Position numbers and translations under genes: made by a program
Shown: piece after piece, positions 1 to 6,977 of the stretch
How positions within the stretch are numbered: position 1 is the first letter of the stretch
Layout: every line of letters begins with the position of its first letter
Notes under the pieces: generated by a model
Told to the model about the DNA's origin: nothing
The model's input: only the letters and a program-made list of their open reading frames with translations
Databases searched by the model: none
From: Clostridia bacterium
Lineage (GTDB): Bacteria > Bacillota > Clostridia > Oscillospirales > Acutalibacteraceae
DNA: 13,955 nt
Direction: 5' to 3'
Assembly (NCBI GenBank): GCA_900759575.1
Contig: CAAEVU010000253.1
Span: forward strand, 1 to 13,955

Positions 1-235
1 GCGCGCTGCCGGTGATCAATTCTTCATCCACGCCGTAGTTGCGCAGCAGCCGCCACTTGTAGTGGTCGCCGGAAAGCCAAAGTTCCCACATGTCCTGGAA
101 AGGCCGGTTTTCCAAGATCATCTGCTCGGGCAGGTGGCAGTGATAGTCGAAAATCGGCATGTCTTTGGCGTAGTCGTTGTACAGGCGTTCTGCGGTTTTG
201 GTGGTCAGCAGAAAGTTGTCTTGCATGTAACTCAT
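1..235 (-). CDS. uxaC: Glucuronate (uronate) isomerase, N-terminal part, cut by window edge
   Basis: The first 78 residues of an uronate isomerase, which converts D-galacturonate to tagaturonate and D-glucuronate to fructuronate in the cytoplasm. Seen directly: the YHCHLP motif at residues 31-36, whose two histidines (H32, H34) belong to the metal site of this amidohydrolase-type TIM barrel, and the family signature GDHYKWR near residue 60 followed by the LITG element. The full protein is normally about 465 residues, so most of it lies left of position 1. The start at 235 is preceded by GGAGGAG (242-248) with suitable spacing; an in-frame ATG three codons on is a less likely alternative. It lies 26 nt downstream of uxaA and is clearly the third gene of a uxaBAC operon. 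Identity is confident. Confidence 0.93.
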   Translation of the reverse strand, partial: MSYMQDNFLLTTKTAERLYNDYAKDMPIFDYHCHLPEQMILENRPFQDMWELWLSGDHYKWRLLRNYGVDEELITGSA

Positions 236-261
236 CAGTAACTCCTCCAATTTGAGATATT

Positions 262-1662
262 TTACAGGGTGACCCCGGTTTTGTGAAAGGCGATCTCGCG
301 CATGTGTTCGCTTTTGCAGTGGTATTCCCCGCTTGCAGCTTCTCGCAGCCGTTGGTAAAGTCCCTGGGCGTCAGCAGTGTAGGCGTCAAAGTCGATCCAT
401 TGTGATTTCATTTGGGCAAGAGGTGTGTTCGTAGAGATTTTCATGGTGGGCACAAAGGTGGAAAAAGGTGTGCCTCTGCCGGTGGTGAACAGCACGATCT
501 GACATCCTGCCGCAGCCAAAGCGGAAGCGGAGATCAAATCGTTTCCAGGACCTTCCAACACGGAAAGCCCCTGTTCCTTCACTCTGCCCCCATAGGGGAG
601 CACGTCCACAATGGGAGAACTTCCGCCCTTTTTCACGCACCCCAAGGATTTTTCCTCCAGTGTGGTGATTCCACCTGCCTTGTTTCCCGGGCTGGGATTT
701 TCATACACAGGGAATCCATTGTCAGTGTAATAGCGTTTAAAGCGGAGGATCATATCCCGGTATGCCTCAAACACTTGAGGGGTGGCGCACCGGTCCATGA
801 GCAGCTGTTCCGCCCCAAACATTTCGGGGACCTCGGTGAGCACCGCACTTCCTCCGGCAGCCACCACCCGGTCGGTGATCTGTCCCACCAAAGGATTGGC
901 GGTCAGCCCGGAGTAGCCGTCGGAACCACCGCATTTTAAGCCGATACACAGCTCTGAAAGAGGCAGCTTTTCCCGCTGAAGTTTTTTGGCCTGTTCCGCG
1001 AATTCCCGCAGAATGTCCATGCCATAAGCCATTTCATCCTCCACGTCCTGGCAGTTGAAGTAAGCCACGCCTTCCTGCCGTAGAGAGGCCATGGCTGCTT
1101 TCATTCCGCCAATGCCGTTATTTTCGCAGCCCAAGCCCACAAAGAGCACAAAGGAAGCGTTGGGATTGCAGGCGGCCCCGCACAACAGGCGCTTGATGTT
1201 TTCCCCGTCCTCCCCCAGTTGGGAGCAGCCAAACTGGTGGGGGAGACAGAAGATATTGTCAATGGTCCCGGTCACCAGTTCCTGAGCGTGGCGCTCCAAC
1301 TGTTTGCAAACGGAGTTGACACATCCCACAGTGGGGATGATATAGATTTCGTTGCGGATGCCGGCCCTGCCCCAAGAGCGGGGATACCCCCAGAACCAGC
1401 CCTCCTGTTTGGGAAGGGCACATTCCTGAAAGTGGTAATGGTATTCCGCGTTTTCGTCCAAATGGGATTTCAGGTTGTGGGTGTGAACCCATTGTCCCGG
1501 CTGGATGTCCTGGGTTGCCCTGCCGATGACCTCACCGTATTTTACCACGAATTCCCCTTTTTTGATAGGTTCCAGGGCGATTTTGTGTCCAGCGGGAATT
1601 TCTCCATCGCCTTCCATCAGTACGGCAACGTTGTCACGTTCGTTGATCTTCCGCAGGCTCAT
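262..1662 (-). CDS. uxaA: Altronate dehydratase
   Basis: Dehydrates D-altronate to 2-keto-3-deoxy-D-gluconate, the last step of the galacturonate-specific branch. The 466-residue protein has the two-part UxaA/GarD architecture: an N-terminal SAF-like domain (about residues 8-85) with the AGHKIAL and HTHN (H60, H62) metal-site motifs, then the large domain starting at GYPRSWGRAGIRN (about 92-104). The large domain carries GLGCENNG, the glycine-rich GLKCGGSDGYSG, and TGRGTPFSTFVPT near the C-terminus. Length is slightly below E. coli UxaA (about 495). The start codon overlaps the uxaB stop by 4 bp (ATGA), with GGGAGG nine nt upstream inside uxaB, so translational coupling is likely. A galactarate or D-glucarate type dehydratase is the main alternative, but the flanking uxaB and uxaC make altronate much more likely. 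Confidence 0.93.
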   Translation of the reverse strand: MSLRKINERDNVAVLMEGDGEIPAGHKIALEPIKKGEFVVKYGEVIGRATQDIQPGQWVHTHNLKSHLDENAEYHYHFQECALPKQEGWFWGYPRSWGRAGIRNEIYIIPTVGCVNSVCKQLERHAQELVTGTIDNIFCLPHQFGCSQLGEDGENIKRLLCGAACNPNASFVLFVGLGCENNGIGGMKAAMASLRQEGVAYFNCQDVEDEMAYGMDILREFAEQAKKLQREKLPLSELCIGLKCGGSDGYSGLTANPLVGQITDRVVAAGGSAVLTEVPEMFGAEQLLMDRCATPQVFEAYRDMILRFKRYYTDNGFPVYENPSPGNKAGGITTLEEKSLGCVKKGGSSPIVDVLPYGGRVKEQGLSVLEGPGNDLISASALAAAGCQIVLFTTGRGTPFSTFVPTMKISTNTPLAQMKSQWIDFDAYTADAQGLYQRLREAASGEYHCKSEHMREIAFHKTGVTL

Positions 1663-3032
1663 AGCAAGCTGCCTCCCCCTTCCAGAATGTTCAAATACCC
1701 TTCTACCTGAGGGAGAAATCCTTCATAACGGGTCAAATCCTCGCCCCAGATGGTTTCGTCACTCATCAGAGAGGCCACAGTTCCACCGTTGGAAAAATAG
1801 CTCAGATAGGGTTCCTCATCCACCAAGGGGATCTCTCTGCCCGGCAAAACGGAAATATAGCCATCGCCCTGCTTTTTTGCTTGCTTGTACAACTGCACCA
1901 GATAGGCAAAGCCTTTTGTCATGTTGGGCGGAATGTGCCCGTAACGCTGAACGTAGTCCCGGAAAGAGGGAAGGTTCCTGGCGCGCCATTTGGAAAAGCT
2001 GTTGAGCTGGATGGCAGTCAGCTGGTGGTTGAGATAGGGGTTTTCAAACCGATCCAGCACACTGTCGGAAAATTCCTTGGTGGCGGCGATATCCTCGGAA
2101 ACAAAGGGGACGATTTCCTGGTCCAGGGTCCCCAGCAAAAAGGCGCGGAGTTTGGGATTTTTCATACAGTCGTAAACTGTGGTTTCCCCTTCCCAAAGTC
2201 CAGCGGGCACCAAGTTGGTGTGGCTGCCGTTGAGGACGCGTACTTTGCGCTTTTTATAATAAGCGGGGTCCTCTGTCAGAATCACATCCACATGGTGCTT
2301 TCCTTCCGGAATATACTGTCCGATTTCCCCTTTTCGCTCAATGACCCACAGGCCGAAAGGCTCGCCCACAGCCATCAGGTCGTCTTTTTCGCCAATCAGC
2401 TGAGTCAGATGGGCGCGGGTTTCCTTGTCCCGGGGATAGCCGGAGACGATCCGGTCTACCAGGGTGTTGCAGTAGAAGTTCTGCTGTTGGTTCCAGGTCT
2501 TGAATGCTTCCGGCAGATCCCACAATGCGATGTATTTGTCAACGCAGTGTTGCAGTTCGTCAGCGTTGTTGTCGATCAGCTCCACAGGCAACAGGTACAC
2601 GCCCTGCTGGCCGGCCAAAAACCGCTGGTACAGGAATTTCGTCAGCTTGGCCGGGAATGTGACAGACTCGAACCCGTCAAACTGGTCGGTCTCGTGGAAG
2701 CAAATGCCCGCCTCGGTGGTGTTGGAAACGATCAATTTCAACTCCGGGTCGGAAGCCAGAGCATAATAGCTGTCCGGGTCCAGGAAGGGGTCGATTACTT
2801 TGTCCAAAACCGTGATCTGGTGGACGGTTTCCACCGGTTGTCCATTTTGCGCGCCTCGAAGGACAATGTGATAGCGGTTCCCTTGGCGGCGGAAAGCATC
2901 CAAGTTTTCGTGGGGGATAGCGGTCACTGCCGTAACGCTGTATTCTTTACCCTCCCCGTTCAGGGTGTTGAAAAAGGCGTCAACAAAGGTGCGCAGAAAA
3001 TTGCCTTGTCCATACTGTAAAACTTTCACCAT
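1659..3032 (-). CDS. uxaB: Tagaturonate reductase (altronate oxidoreductase)
   Basis: NADH-dependent reduction of tagaturonate to D-altronate. The 457-residue protein belongs to the mannitol dehydrogenase family of long-chain dehydrogenases. The nucleotide-binding start is at residues 7-20 (YGQGNFLRTF...), the VDRIVSG element that follows the Rossmann part is near 192, and the catalytic segment is KVRVLNGSHTN with K263, N268 and H271. I chose the ATG at 3032 because AGGAGG sits just upstream with a 7-nt spacer and the Rossmann segment starts there; a longer reading from 3059 adds nine residues without a ribosome site. It is the first gene of the uxaBAC operon and overlaps uxaA by 4 bp. Fructuronate reductase UxuB is the closest alternative; coupling to uxaA argues for UxaB. 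Confidence 0.92.
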   Translation of the reverse strand: MVKVLQYGQGNFLRTFVDAFFNTLNGEGKEYSVTAVTAIPHENLDAFRRQGNRYHIVLRGAQNGQPVETVHQITVLDKVIDPFLDPDSYYALASDPELKLIVSNTTEAGICFHETDQFDGFESVTFPAKLTKFLYQRFLAGQQGVYLLPVELIDNNADELQHCVDKYIALWDLPEAFKTWNQQQNFYCNTLVDRIVSGYPRDKETRAHLTQLIGEKDDLMAVGEPFGLWVIERKGEIGQYIPEGKHHVDVILTEDPAYYKKRKVRVLNGSHTNLVPAGLWEGETTVYDCMKNPKLRAFLLGTLDQEIVPFVSEDIAATKEFSDSVLDRFENPYLNHQLTAIQLNSFSKWRARNLPSFRDYVQRYGHIPPNMTKGFAYLVQLYKQAKKQGDGYISVLPGREIPLVDEEPYLSYFSNGGTVASLMSDETIWGEDLTRYEGFLPQVEGYLNILEGGGSLL

Positions 3033-3094
3033 AGGGAAACCTCCTGTGTTTTGAAACAAATTGAGTTGGCGGGTTACCAGTCGTTTTCAGGTTC

Positions 3095-3124
3095 ATTATA
3101 GCCATATAGATTGTTGTTTTTCAA
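3095..3124 (-). promoter_or_regulatory. Sigma-A-like promoter of uxaBAC
   Basis: On the minus strand a -35 box TTGAAA (3119-3124, 5 of 6 consensus) is separated by 18 nt from a perfect TATAAT (3095-3100). It lies about 60 bp upstream of the uxaB start and is the best promoter in this divergent region. It partly overlaps the weaker promoter proposed for the AraC-type gene on the other strand, so regulator and operon could be controlled together. Confidence 0.75.
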
Positions 3125-3142
3125 TGCAATATATGATAAAAT
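3114..3142 (+). promoter_or_regulatory. Possible promoter of the AraC-type regulator
   Basis: The plus strand has TAAAAT (3137-3142, 5 of 6) with a poor -35 TTGTTT (3114-3119) at 17 nt; TATGAT at 3132-3137 is an alternative -10. The weak -35 suggests that an activator may be needed. The boxes overlap those of the divergent uxaB promoter. Placement is tentative. Confidence 0.35.
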
Positions 3143-3183
3143 CACAATAAATTACATATTTCTTTGAAACGGGAGGGGTGTCT

Positions 3184-3975
3184 GTGCGTTTTCTGGAAGT
3201 GGAGCAGTCGGTTCGTTCGGACAGTTGGACCATGCAGGACCTTCATTCCCATCCCCACTATGAGCTCTATTACATCTATAAGGGAAGCCGGCAGCTTCTT
3301 CTTGCCAATGCCCTCCATCATATTGAAGCCCCCAGCATGATCGTCATTCCGCCCAACGTGATGCACAAAACGGAGGGAGGCCCTTTTGAGCGGTACAATG
3401 TTGACGTGTCCCCTGAATACCTCAACCCCTTCCAGCTCCATGTGCTCAACGAACGGGCGCTGCGGGTAATGAAGCTAACCCAGACCCAAAACCAGGAATT
3501 CCTTCCCCTGTTGCGTGAAATGGCCGAAACAGATAAAAACCTCAAATATAGCCGGTACATCGTGGAAGGGCTTTTTGCCTACTTCGTGGTGGCCTTGAGC
3601 CGGGTGGATCTTTCCTCCCAGCCGGGGCTGTCGGTGGAACACAGTGTGCCGCCGCTGGTGCTGAAAGTGATTGATTATCTGTACGCCCACTATCGGGAAA
3701 AGTTGACTTTGGACGGTTTGGCCCAGCGTTTTTTTGTCTCCAAAGCAACGATCATTTACAATTTCAACCGGTATCTCCACTGTTCCCCCATGGATTTTCT
3801 GTTGAACCTCCGGATGACAAAGGCGAAAGAGGAGCTTTTGAAAACCGATAAGAGCATCTGTCAAATTGCAGAGGAGTGCGGGTTCCGTTCCGCCAATTAT
3901 TTCAGCTTGATTTTCAAACGGAAAGAGCAGCTTTCTCCGGGAAATTACCGGAAATACCAACGCACAAAAACGTGA
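3184..3975 (+). CDS. AraC family transcriptional regulator with N-terminal cupin
   Basis: One-component sugar-responsive DNA-binding regulator, 263 residues, the normal size for this group. The N-terminal cupin-like ligand domain (about residues 15-85) carries the HSHPHYELYY motif (H21, H23, H25), followed by a linker with helices to about 155. The C-terminal double helix-turn-helix covers about 170-259: first HTH LTLDGLAQRFFVSKATI, second ICQIAEECGFRSANYF, then the SPGNYRKY end typical of AraC/XylS proteins. I chose GTG at 3184 because the GGAGG at 3172-3176 is then 7 nt away; the GTG at 3178 would nearly touch the ribosome site. Divergent from uxaBAC and upstream of the dehydratase-aldolase genes, it probably controls one or both in response to a uronic acid or breakdown product; the effector is not evident from sequence. 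Confidence 0.9.
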   Translation: MRFLEVEQSVRSDSWTMQDLHSHPHYELYYIYKGSRQLLLANALHHIEAPSMIVIPPNVMHKTEGGPFERYNVDVSPEYLNPFQLHVLNERALRVMKLTQTQNQEFLPLLREMAETDKNLKYSRYIVEGLFAYFVVALSRVDLSSQPGLSVEHSVPPLVLKVIDYLYAHYREKLTLDGLAQRFFVSKATIIYNFNRYLHCSPMDFLLNLRMTKAKEELLKTDKSICQIAEECGFRSANYFSLIFKRKEQLSPGNYRKYQRTKT

Positions 3976-3999
3976 GTGATATTTTTGAAAAAGAGGCTT

Positions 4000-4012
4000 T
4001 CTCCCCGGGAGA
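4000..4012. repeat. 13-bp palindrome next to the dehydratase promoter
   Basis: TCTCCC-C-GGGAGA is a perfect dyad ending 5 bp before the -35 box at 4018. It lacks a following T-run, so it is not a terminator for the AraC gene. Its position fits an operator or activator site, but no known consensus matches. Confidence 0.4.
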
Positions 4013-4017
4013 GTCAC

Positions 4018-4046
4018 TTAACATCTGTGGGAATCTGTGATAGAAT
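4018..4046 (+). promoter_or_regulatory. Sigma-A-like promoter of the dehydratase-aldolase operon
   Basis: TTAACA (4018-4023) and TAGAAT (4041-4046) each match consensus at 5 of 6 positions with an ideal 17-nt spacer. Transcription would start near 4053, giving a leader of about 144 nt before the dehydratase start at 4197. Confidence 0.7.
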
Positions 4047-4052
4047 AACTCT

Positions 4053-4196
4053 GAAAGCCAAGCCTTTGAAGGGCCTGCAGTTTGGCGGTGCCCACAAGGC
4101 GGAAAATAAGGTTTCCTCGCCGCAGGGGCGGGGAAATAGGCTGTAGAAAATTCCTTGCCGTCTAGGGCGGTAAAAGGAAAGGGAGGAGAAATCATT
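4053..4196 (+). promoter_or_regulatory. Structured 5' leader of the dehydratase gene (unclassified)
   Basis: The predicted leader holds three consecutive hairpins. The first spans 4057-4086, with GCCAA/TTGGC outside and GCCTT/AGGGC inside (one G-T pair). The second has a 10-bp stem, 4112-4121 with 4127-4136 (one T-G pair, 5-nt loop). The third spans 4151-4179, with CCG/CGG extended by G-T and T-A pairs, a 2-nt bulge and TTCC/GGAA. The ribosome site GGAGGAG (4182-4188) follows directly. No T-run follows any stem, so this is not a simple terminator. It fits no riboswitch consensus I know; the function is open (stability, protein binding or ligand sensing). Confidence 0.4.
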
Positions 4197-5918
4197 ATGA
4201 AACAAAGAAGCGCCCCGCAAAGGCTTTTGTGGGCACAGTTTGACGCGCTTCAGATGGGTTCCGGTTGGGATATGGAGGATGTGCACAAGCCTCAGATCCT
4301 TCTGGAAGATGTGTTCGGGGACAGCCATCCTGGAAGCACCCATCTGGCGGGAATCATGGAACAGGCCAAGTATGGCGTGTTTGAAAAGGGCGGGTATCCT
4401 GCCCAGTATCACACCACGGATATTTGCGATGGCTGCGCCCAAGGCCACGACGGCATGAATTATATTCTGGCGTCCCGGGAGGCTATCTGCGATATGATCG
4501 AGGTACACGGTTCGGTGTACCCCTGGGATGGAATGATCTTGTCCGCGTCCTGTGACAAGTCCATTCCCGCTCAGCTGAAAGCAGCGGCCCGGCTGGACCT
4601 GCCCACCATCTTTATCCCCGGCGGCAGTATGCGTCCCGGCCCCAACATGACCACGTCCCTGGTGGCTGGGGATATTTCCCTGCGCCAGAAACGGAAAGAC
4701 GCCATCACCGACCAGGAAATCTGGGATTACAAGCGGACAGGTTGCCCCTCTGTGGGAGCCTGCACGTTCCTGGGAACTGCCAGCACTATGCAGTGCATGG
4801 CGGAAGCTTTGGGCATGACCTTGCCCGGGGCTGCTCTCATGCCCGCCACTATGCGGGATATTTTTGCCGGCGCCCGGCGGGCGGGCCGGATGATCCTTCC
4901 CCTGGTGGAGAAAAACATCCGTGTCAGCGACATTATGACCCGGGAAGCTTTTGAAAACGCCATCATCGTCCACAGCGCCATCGGCGGCTCCACCAATGCC
5001 ACCATTCATCTGCCTTCCATTGCGAGGGAACTGGGGATCATTCTGGAGCCGGAGCTGTTTGACGAGATCAACCACAAAGTGCCCCACCTGGGGAATGTCA
5101 ATCCCAGCGGCCAGCACTTGACCGAGTCCTTCTGGTTTGCAGGAGGCGTCCCCATGGTGGAGCTGTATTTGAAAGATATGCTCCATTTGGATGTGATGAC
5201 CGTTACCGGAAAGACTTTGGGCGAGAACCTGGAAGATTTGGAACGGGACAATTTCTTCGAGCGGAACCTGGGTTACCTGCACAATTACGGATTGGAGCGG
5301 GACCAGGTGATCTTCCCGGTGGAAAAAGCCCAGGAAAAGGGCTCGGTGGCGATTTTGCGGGGCAACTTGGCGCCGGATGGAGCGGTAATCAAATATTCCG
5401 CTTGCAGCCAGGAAATGCGGGAACGGGAAGGCCCCGCCCGAGTGTACAACTGCGAAGAGGACGCCTATCAGGCAGTGGTGGACGGCAAAGTGGAGCCGGG
5501 GGATATTCTGGTCATTCGCTACGAAGGCCCCCGCGGTTCCGGAATGCCGGAAATGCTTATGACCACCGAGGCCATCGTCTGTGACGAAAAGCTCAACGGT
5601 ACTGTTTCTTTGGTGACGGACGGCCGGTTCTCCGGAGCCACCCGTGGCGCCGCGATTGGCCATGTGTCTCCCGAAGCCGCCAGCGGTGGGCCCTTGGCTT
5701 TCATCGAGACAGGGGATATCATCGCCTACAGCGTGGAGAATCGGACGCTGGACGTGGTGGGCATCCAGGGAAAGAAACTTCCCCCGGAAGAGATCGCACA
5801 GGTCTTGAAAAAACGGGCGGAAAAAGGTGTGATTCCCCGTCCGGCCCGGAAAGGCCTGTACAAACGGTATACCAGCCATGCGCTTTCCGCCATGCAGGGC
5901 GCAGGCTATGACGATTGA
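4197..5918 (+). CDS. IlvD/Edd family sugar-acid dehydratase (YagF/YjhG-like)
   Basis: A 573-residue [Fe-S] dehydratase expected to convert an aldonic acid to a 2-keto-3-deoxy acid. The three cluster cysteines are visible: C77 in ICDGCAQGHDGM, C119 in SCDKS, and C189 in GACTFLGTAST. The CDG-x-x-QGxxGM and FLGTAxT forms resemble E. coli YagF/YjhG D-xylonate dehydratase and differ from the GxCxGMYTANTM form of true dihydroxy-acid dehydratase. Further family marks are IGGSTNATIHLP, MTVTGKTLGENL, GPRGSGMPEM and DGRFSGATRG. It is shorter than YagF (about 655). The start at 4197 has GGAGGAG upstream. Thirty nt downstream lies a YagE-like aldolase, repeating the yagE/yagF pairing. Valine/isoleucine biosynthesis (IlvD) is unlikely. 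The exact substrate (xylonate, arabonate, gluconate, galactonate or other) cannot be read from sequence. Confidence 0.85.
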   Translation: MKQRSAPQRLLWAQFDALQMGSGWDMEDVHKPQILLEDVFGDSHPGSTHLAGIMEQAKYGVFEKGGYPAQYHTTDICDGCAQGHDGMNYILASREAICDMIEVHGSVYPWDGMILSASCDKSIPAQLKAAARLDLPTIFIPGGSMRPGPNMTTSLVAGDISLRQKRKDAITDQEIWDYKRTGCPSVGACTFLGTASTMQCMAEALGMTLPGAALMPATMRDIFAGARRAGRMILPLVEKNIRVSDIMTREAFENAIIVHSAIGGSTNATIHLPSIARELGIILEPELFDEINHKVPHLGNVNPSGQHLTESFWFAGGVPMVELYLKDMLHLDVMTVTGKTLGENLEDLERDNFFERNLGYLHNYGLERDQVIFPVEKAQEKGSVAILRGNLAPDGAVIKYSACSQEMREREGPARVYNCEEDAYQAVVDGKVEPGDILVIRYEGPRGSGMPEMLMTTEAIVCDEKLNGTVSLVTDGRFSGATRGAAIGHVSPEAASGGPLAFIETGDIIAYSVENRTLDVVGIQGKKLPPEEIAQVLKKRAEKGVIPRPARKGLYKRYTSHALSAMQGAGYDD

Positions 5919-5948
5919 TCCCTGGAAAGCGGAGAAAGGAAGCAACCT

Positions 5949-6860
5949 ATGAACGCGAAATGGATTACGCCGGCAGTGACGGCGATGGATGAAAACGGCC
6001 ACATCGATATGGAGGCCAATAAGCGGGTTTATGATTTCCTCATTGAAAAGGGCATGGACGGAATTTTGCTCTTGGGAAGCATTGGAGAATTTTTCGCCAT
6101 TCCCCCAGAGGAGAAAAAACAGCTGATCCGGGAAGCGGTGGCCTACATAGACCACCGGGTCACCGTGTATGTGGGCACCAACGAGATGAATTTGGAGGCC
6201 TGTGTGGAGCTGTCCAATTACGCTCTGGATCAGGGAGTGGACGGTGCCATGGTGATCTCTCCTTATTATTTCAATCTGCCGGACAGCGCGATCCTGAACT
6301 TTTACGATACATTGGCAGAGCGGGTCCACGGGCCGGTGCTGCTGTATAATTTCCCGGACCGCACGGGGTACGATCTGCGTCCCGACCTGGTGTACCAGCT
6401 TGTTTCCCGGCACAAGAATATTGTGGGAATCAAGGACACCGTGGGAACCATGGGACATACCAGAGCGCTGATCCAAAAGTTGAAGAAAGAATACCCCCAG
6501 TTTGTGATCTATTCTGGGTTTGACGAATTTTTCGGGCACAATGTGCTTTGCGGCGGGGACGGCTGTATTGCGGGCTTGTCCAACTTTGCCCCGGAAGTGG
6601 CGGCAGGATATGCAGAGCGTGCCAGAGAGGACGATCTGGCGGGGATGCGGGAGTATCAGCAGAAAGTGGACGCTTTGATGGCCATTTACGATGTGGCTCC
6701 CCAGTTTATCCCGGTGATCAAAAAGGCCATGGAGCTGCGTGGCATGGGCGTAGGTCCCTACTGCGCGCCTCCGGTGCTTCCCGCCACCCAAGAGGAGACG
6801 GAAAAGATCCGGGAGATTCTTGCCAAAGCAGGTCTGCTGCCGGAAACGGCGGACAACTGA
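5949..6860 (+). CDS. DHDPS/NAL family aldolase, likely 2-keto-3-deoxy-sugar-acid aldolase (YagE-like)
   Basis: A class I, pyruvate-type TIM-barrel lyase of 303 residues, normal length. Seen: the carboxylate-binding motif GSIGE (43-47), the proton-relay tyrosine Y133 in LLYNFPDRTG, and the Schiff-base lysine K162 in VGIKDTVG. The protein resembles E. coli YagE along its length, including the GGDG(C/A)I segment. It should cleave a 2-keto-3-deoxy acid to pyruvate plus an aldehyde (glycolaldehyde from pentonates, glyceraldehyde from hexonates). The start has AAAGGA (5935-5940) 8 nt upstream. It is cotranscribed with the dehydratase and closed by a strong terminator. Because UxaA nearby makes 2-keto-3-deoxygluconate, the enzyme could also serve that pool; this is inference. 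Dihydrodipicolinate synthase (lysine pathway) and N-acetylneuraminate lyase are less likely given context. Confidence 0.85.
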   Translation: MNAKWITPAVTAMDENGHIDMEANKRVYDFLIEKGMDGILLLGSIGEFFAIPPEEKKQLIREAVAYIDHRVTVYVGTNEMNLEACVELSNYALDQGVDGAMVISPYYFNLPDSAILNFYDTLAERVHGPVLLYNFPDRTGYDLRPDLVYQLVSRHKNIVGIKDTVGTMGHTRALIQKLKKEYPQFVIYSGFDEFFGHNVLCGGDGCIAGLSNFAPEVAAGYAERAREDDLAGMREYQQKVDALMAIYDVAPQFIPVIKKAMELRGMGVGPYCAPPVLPATQEETEKIREILAKAGLLPETADN

Positions 6861-6879
6861 ATTGAGACATGAAAAGGAG

Positions 6880-6915
6880 TTCCCGGCCCCTGCGGGGGCT
6901 GGGAATTTCTTTTTT
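6880..6915 (+). terminator. Intrinsic terminator after the aldolase gene
   Basis: An 11-bp GC-rich stem (6880-6890 with 6895-6905, one G-T pair) has a TGCG loop and is followed by a T-rich run at 6906-6915. It begins 20 nt after the aldolase stop and closes the dehydratase-aldolase operon. The gene at 6978 therefore needs its own promoter or read-through; only a weak candidate (TTGCTG, 17 nt, TATGTG at 6914-6942) is visible. Confidence 0.88.
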
Positions 6916-6977
6916 GCTGGTAAAGTCGCCAGGAAATATGTGTTTTAAAAACGGCTAGAAACCAGGAGGAGTTTATA

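Noticed and set aside
1881..3020. A 379-codon plus-strand frame opposite uxaB
   Set aside because: It is an antisense shadow of a confidently identified dehydrogenase, without a ribosome site or domain.
4000..4012. TCTCCC-C-GGGAGA as a terminator of the AraC gene
   Set aside because: A stem with such a tiny loop and no T-run would not terminate; it is kept only as a possible regulatory dyad.
4197..5918. Calling the dehydratase ilvD (branched-chain amino-acid biosynthesis)
   Set aside because: Its cysteine-motif surroundings follow the YagF/YjhG pattern and its partner is an aldolase; no amino-acid biosynthesis genes are nearby.
4014..6791. A 925-codon open frame on the minus strand opposite the dehydratase and aldolase
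   Set aside because: It covers two well-supported genes with clear active-site motifs on the other strand, is rich in His, Gly and Pro as expected of an antisense frame in this base composition, and has no recognisable domain.
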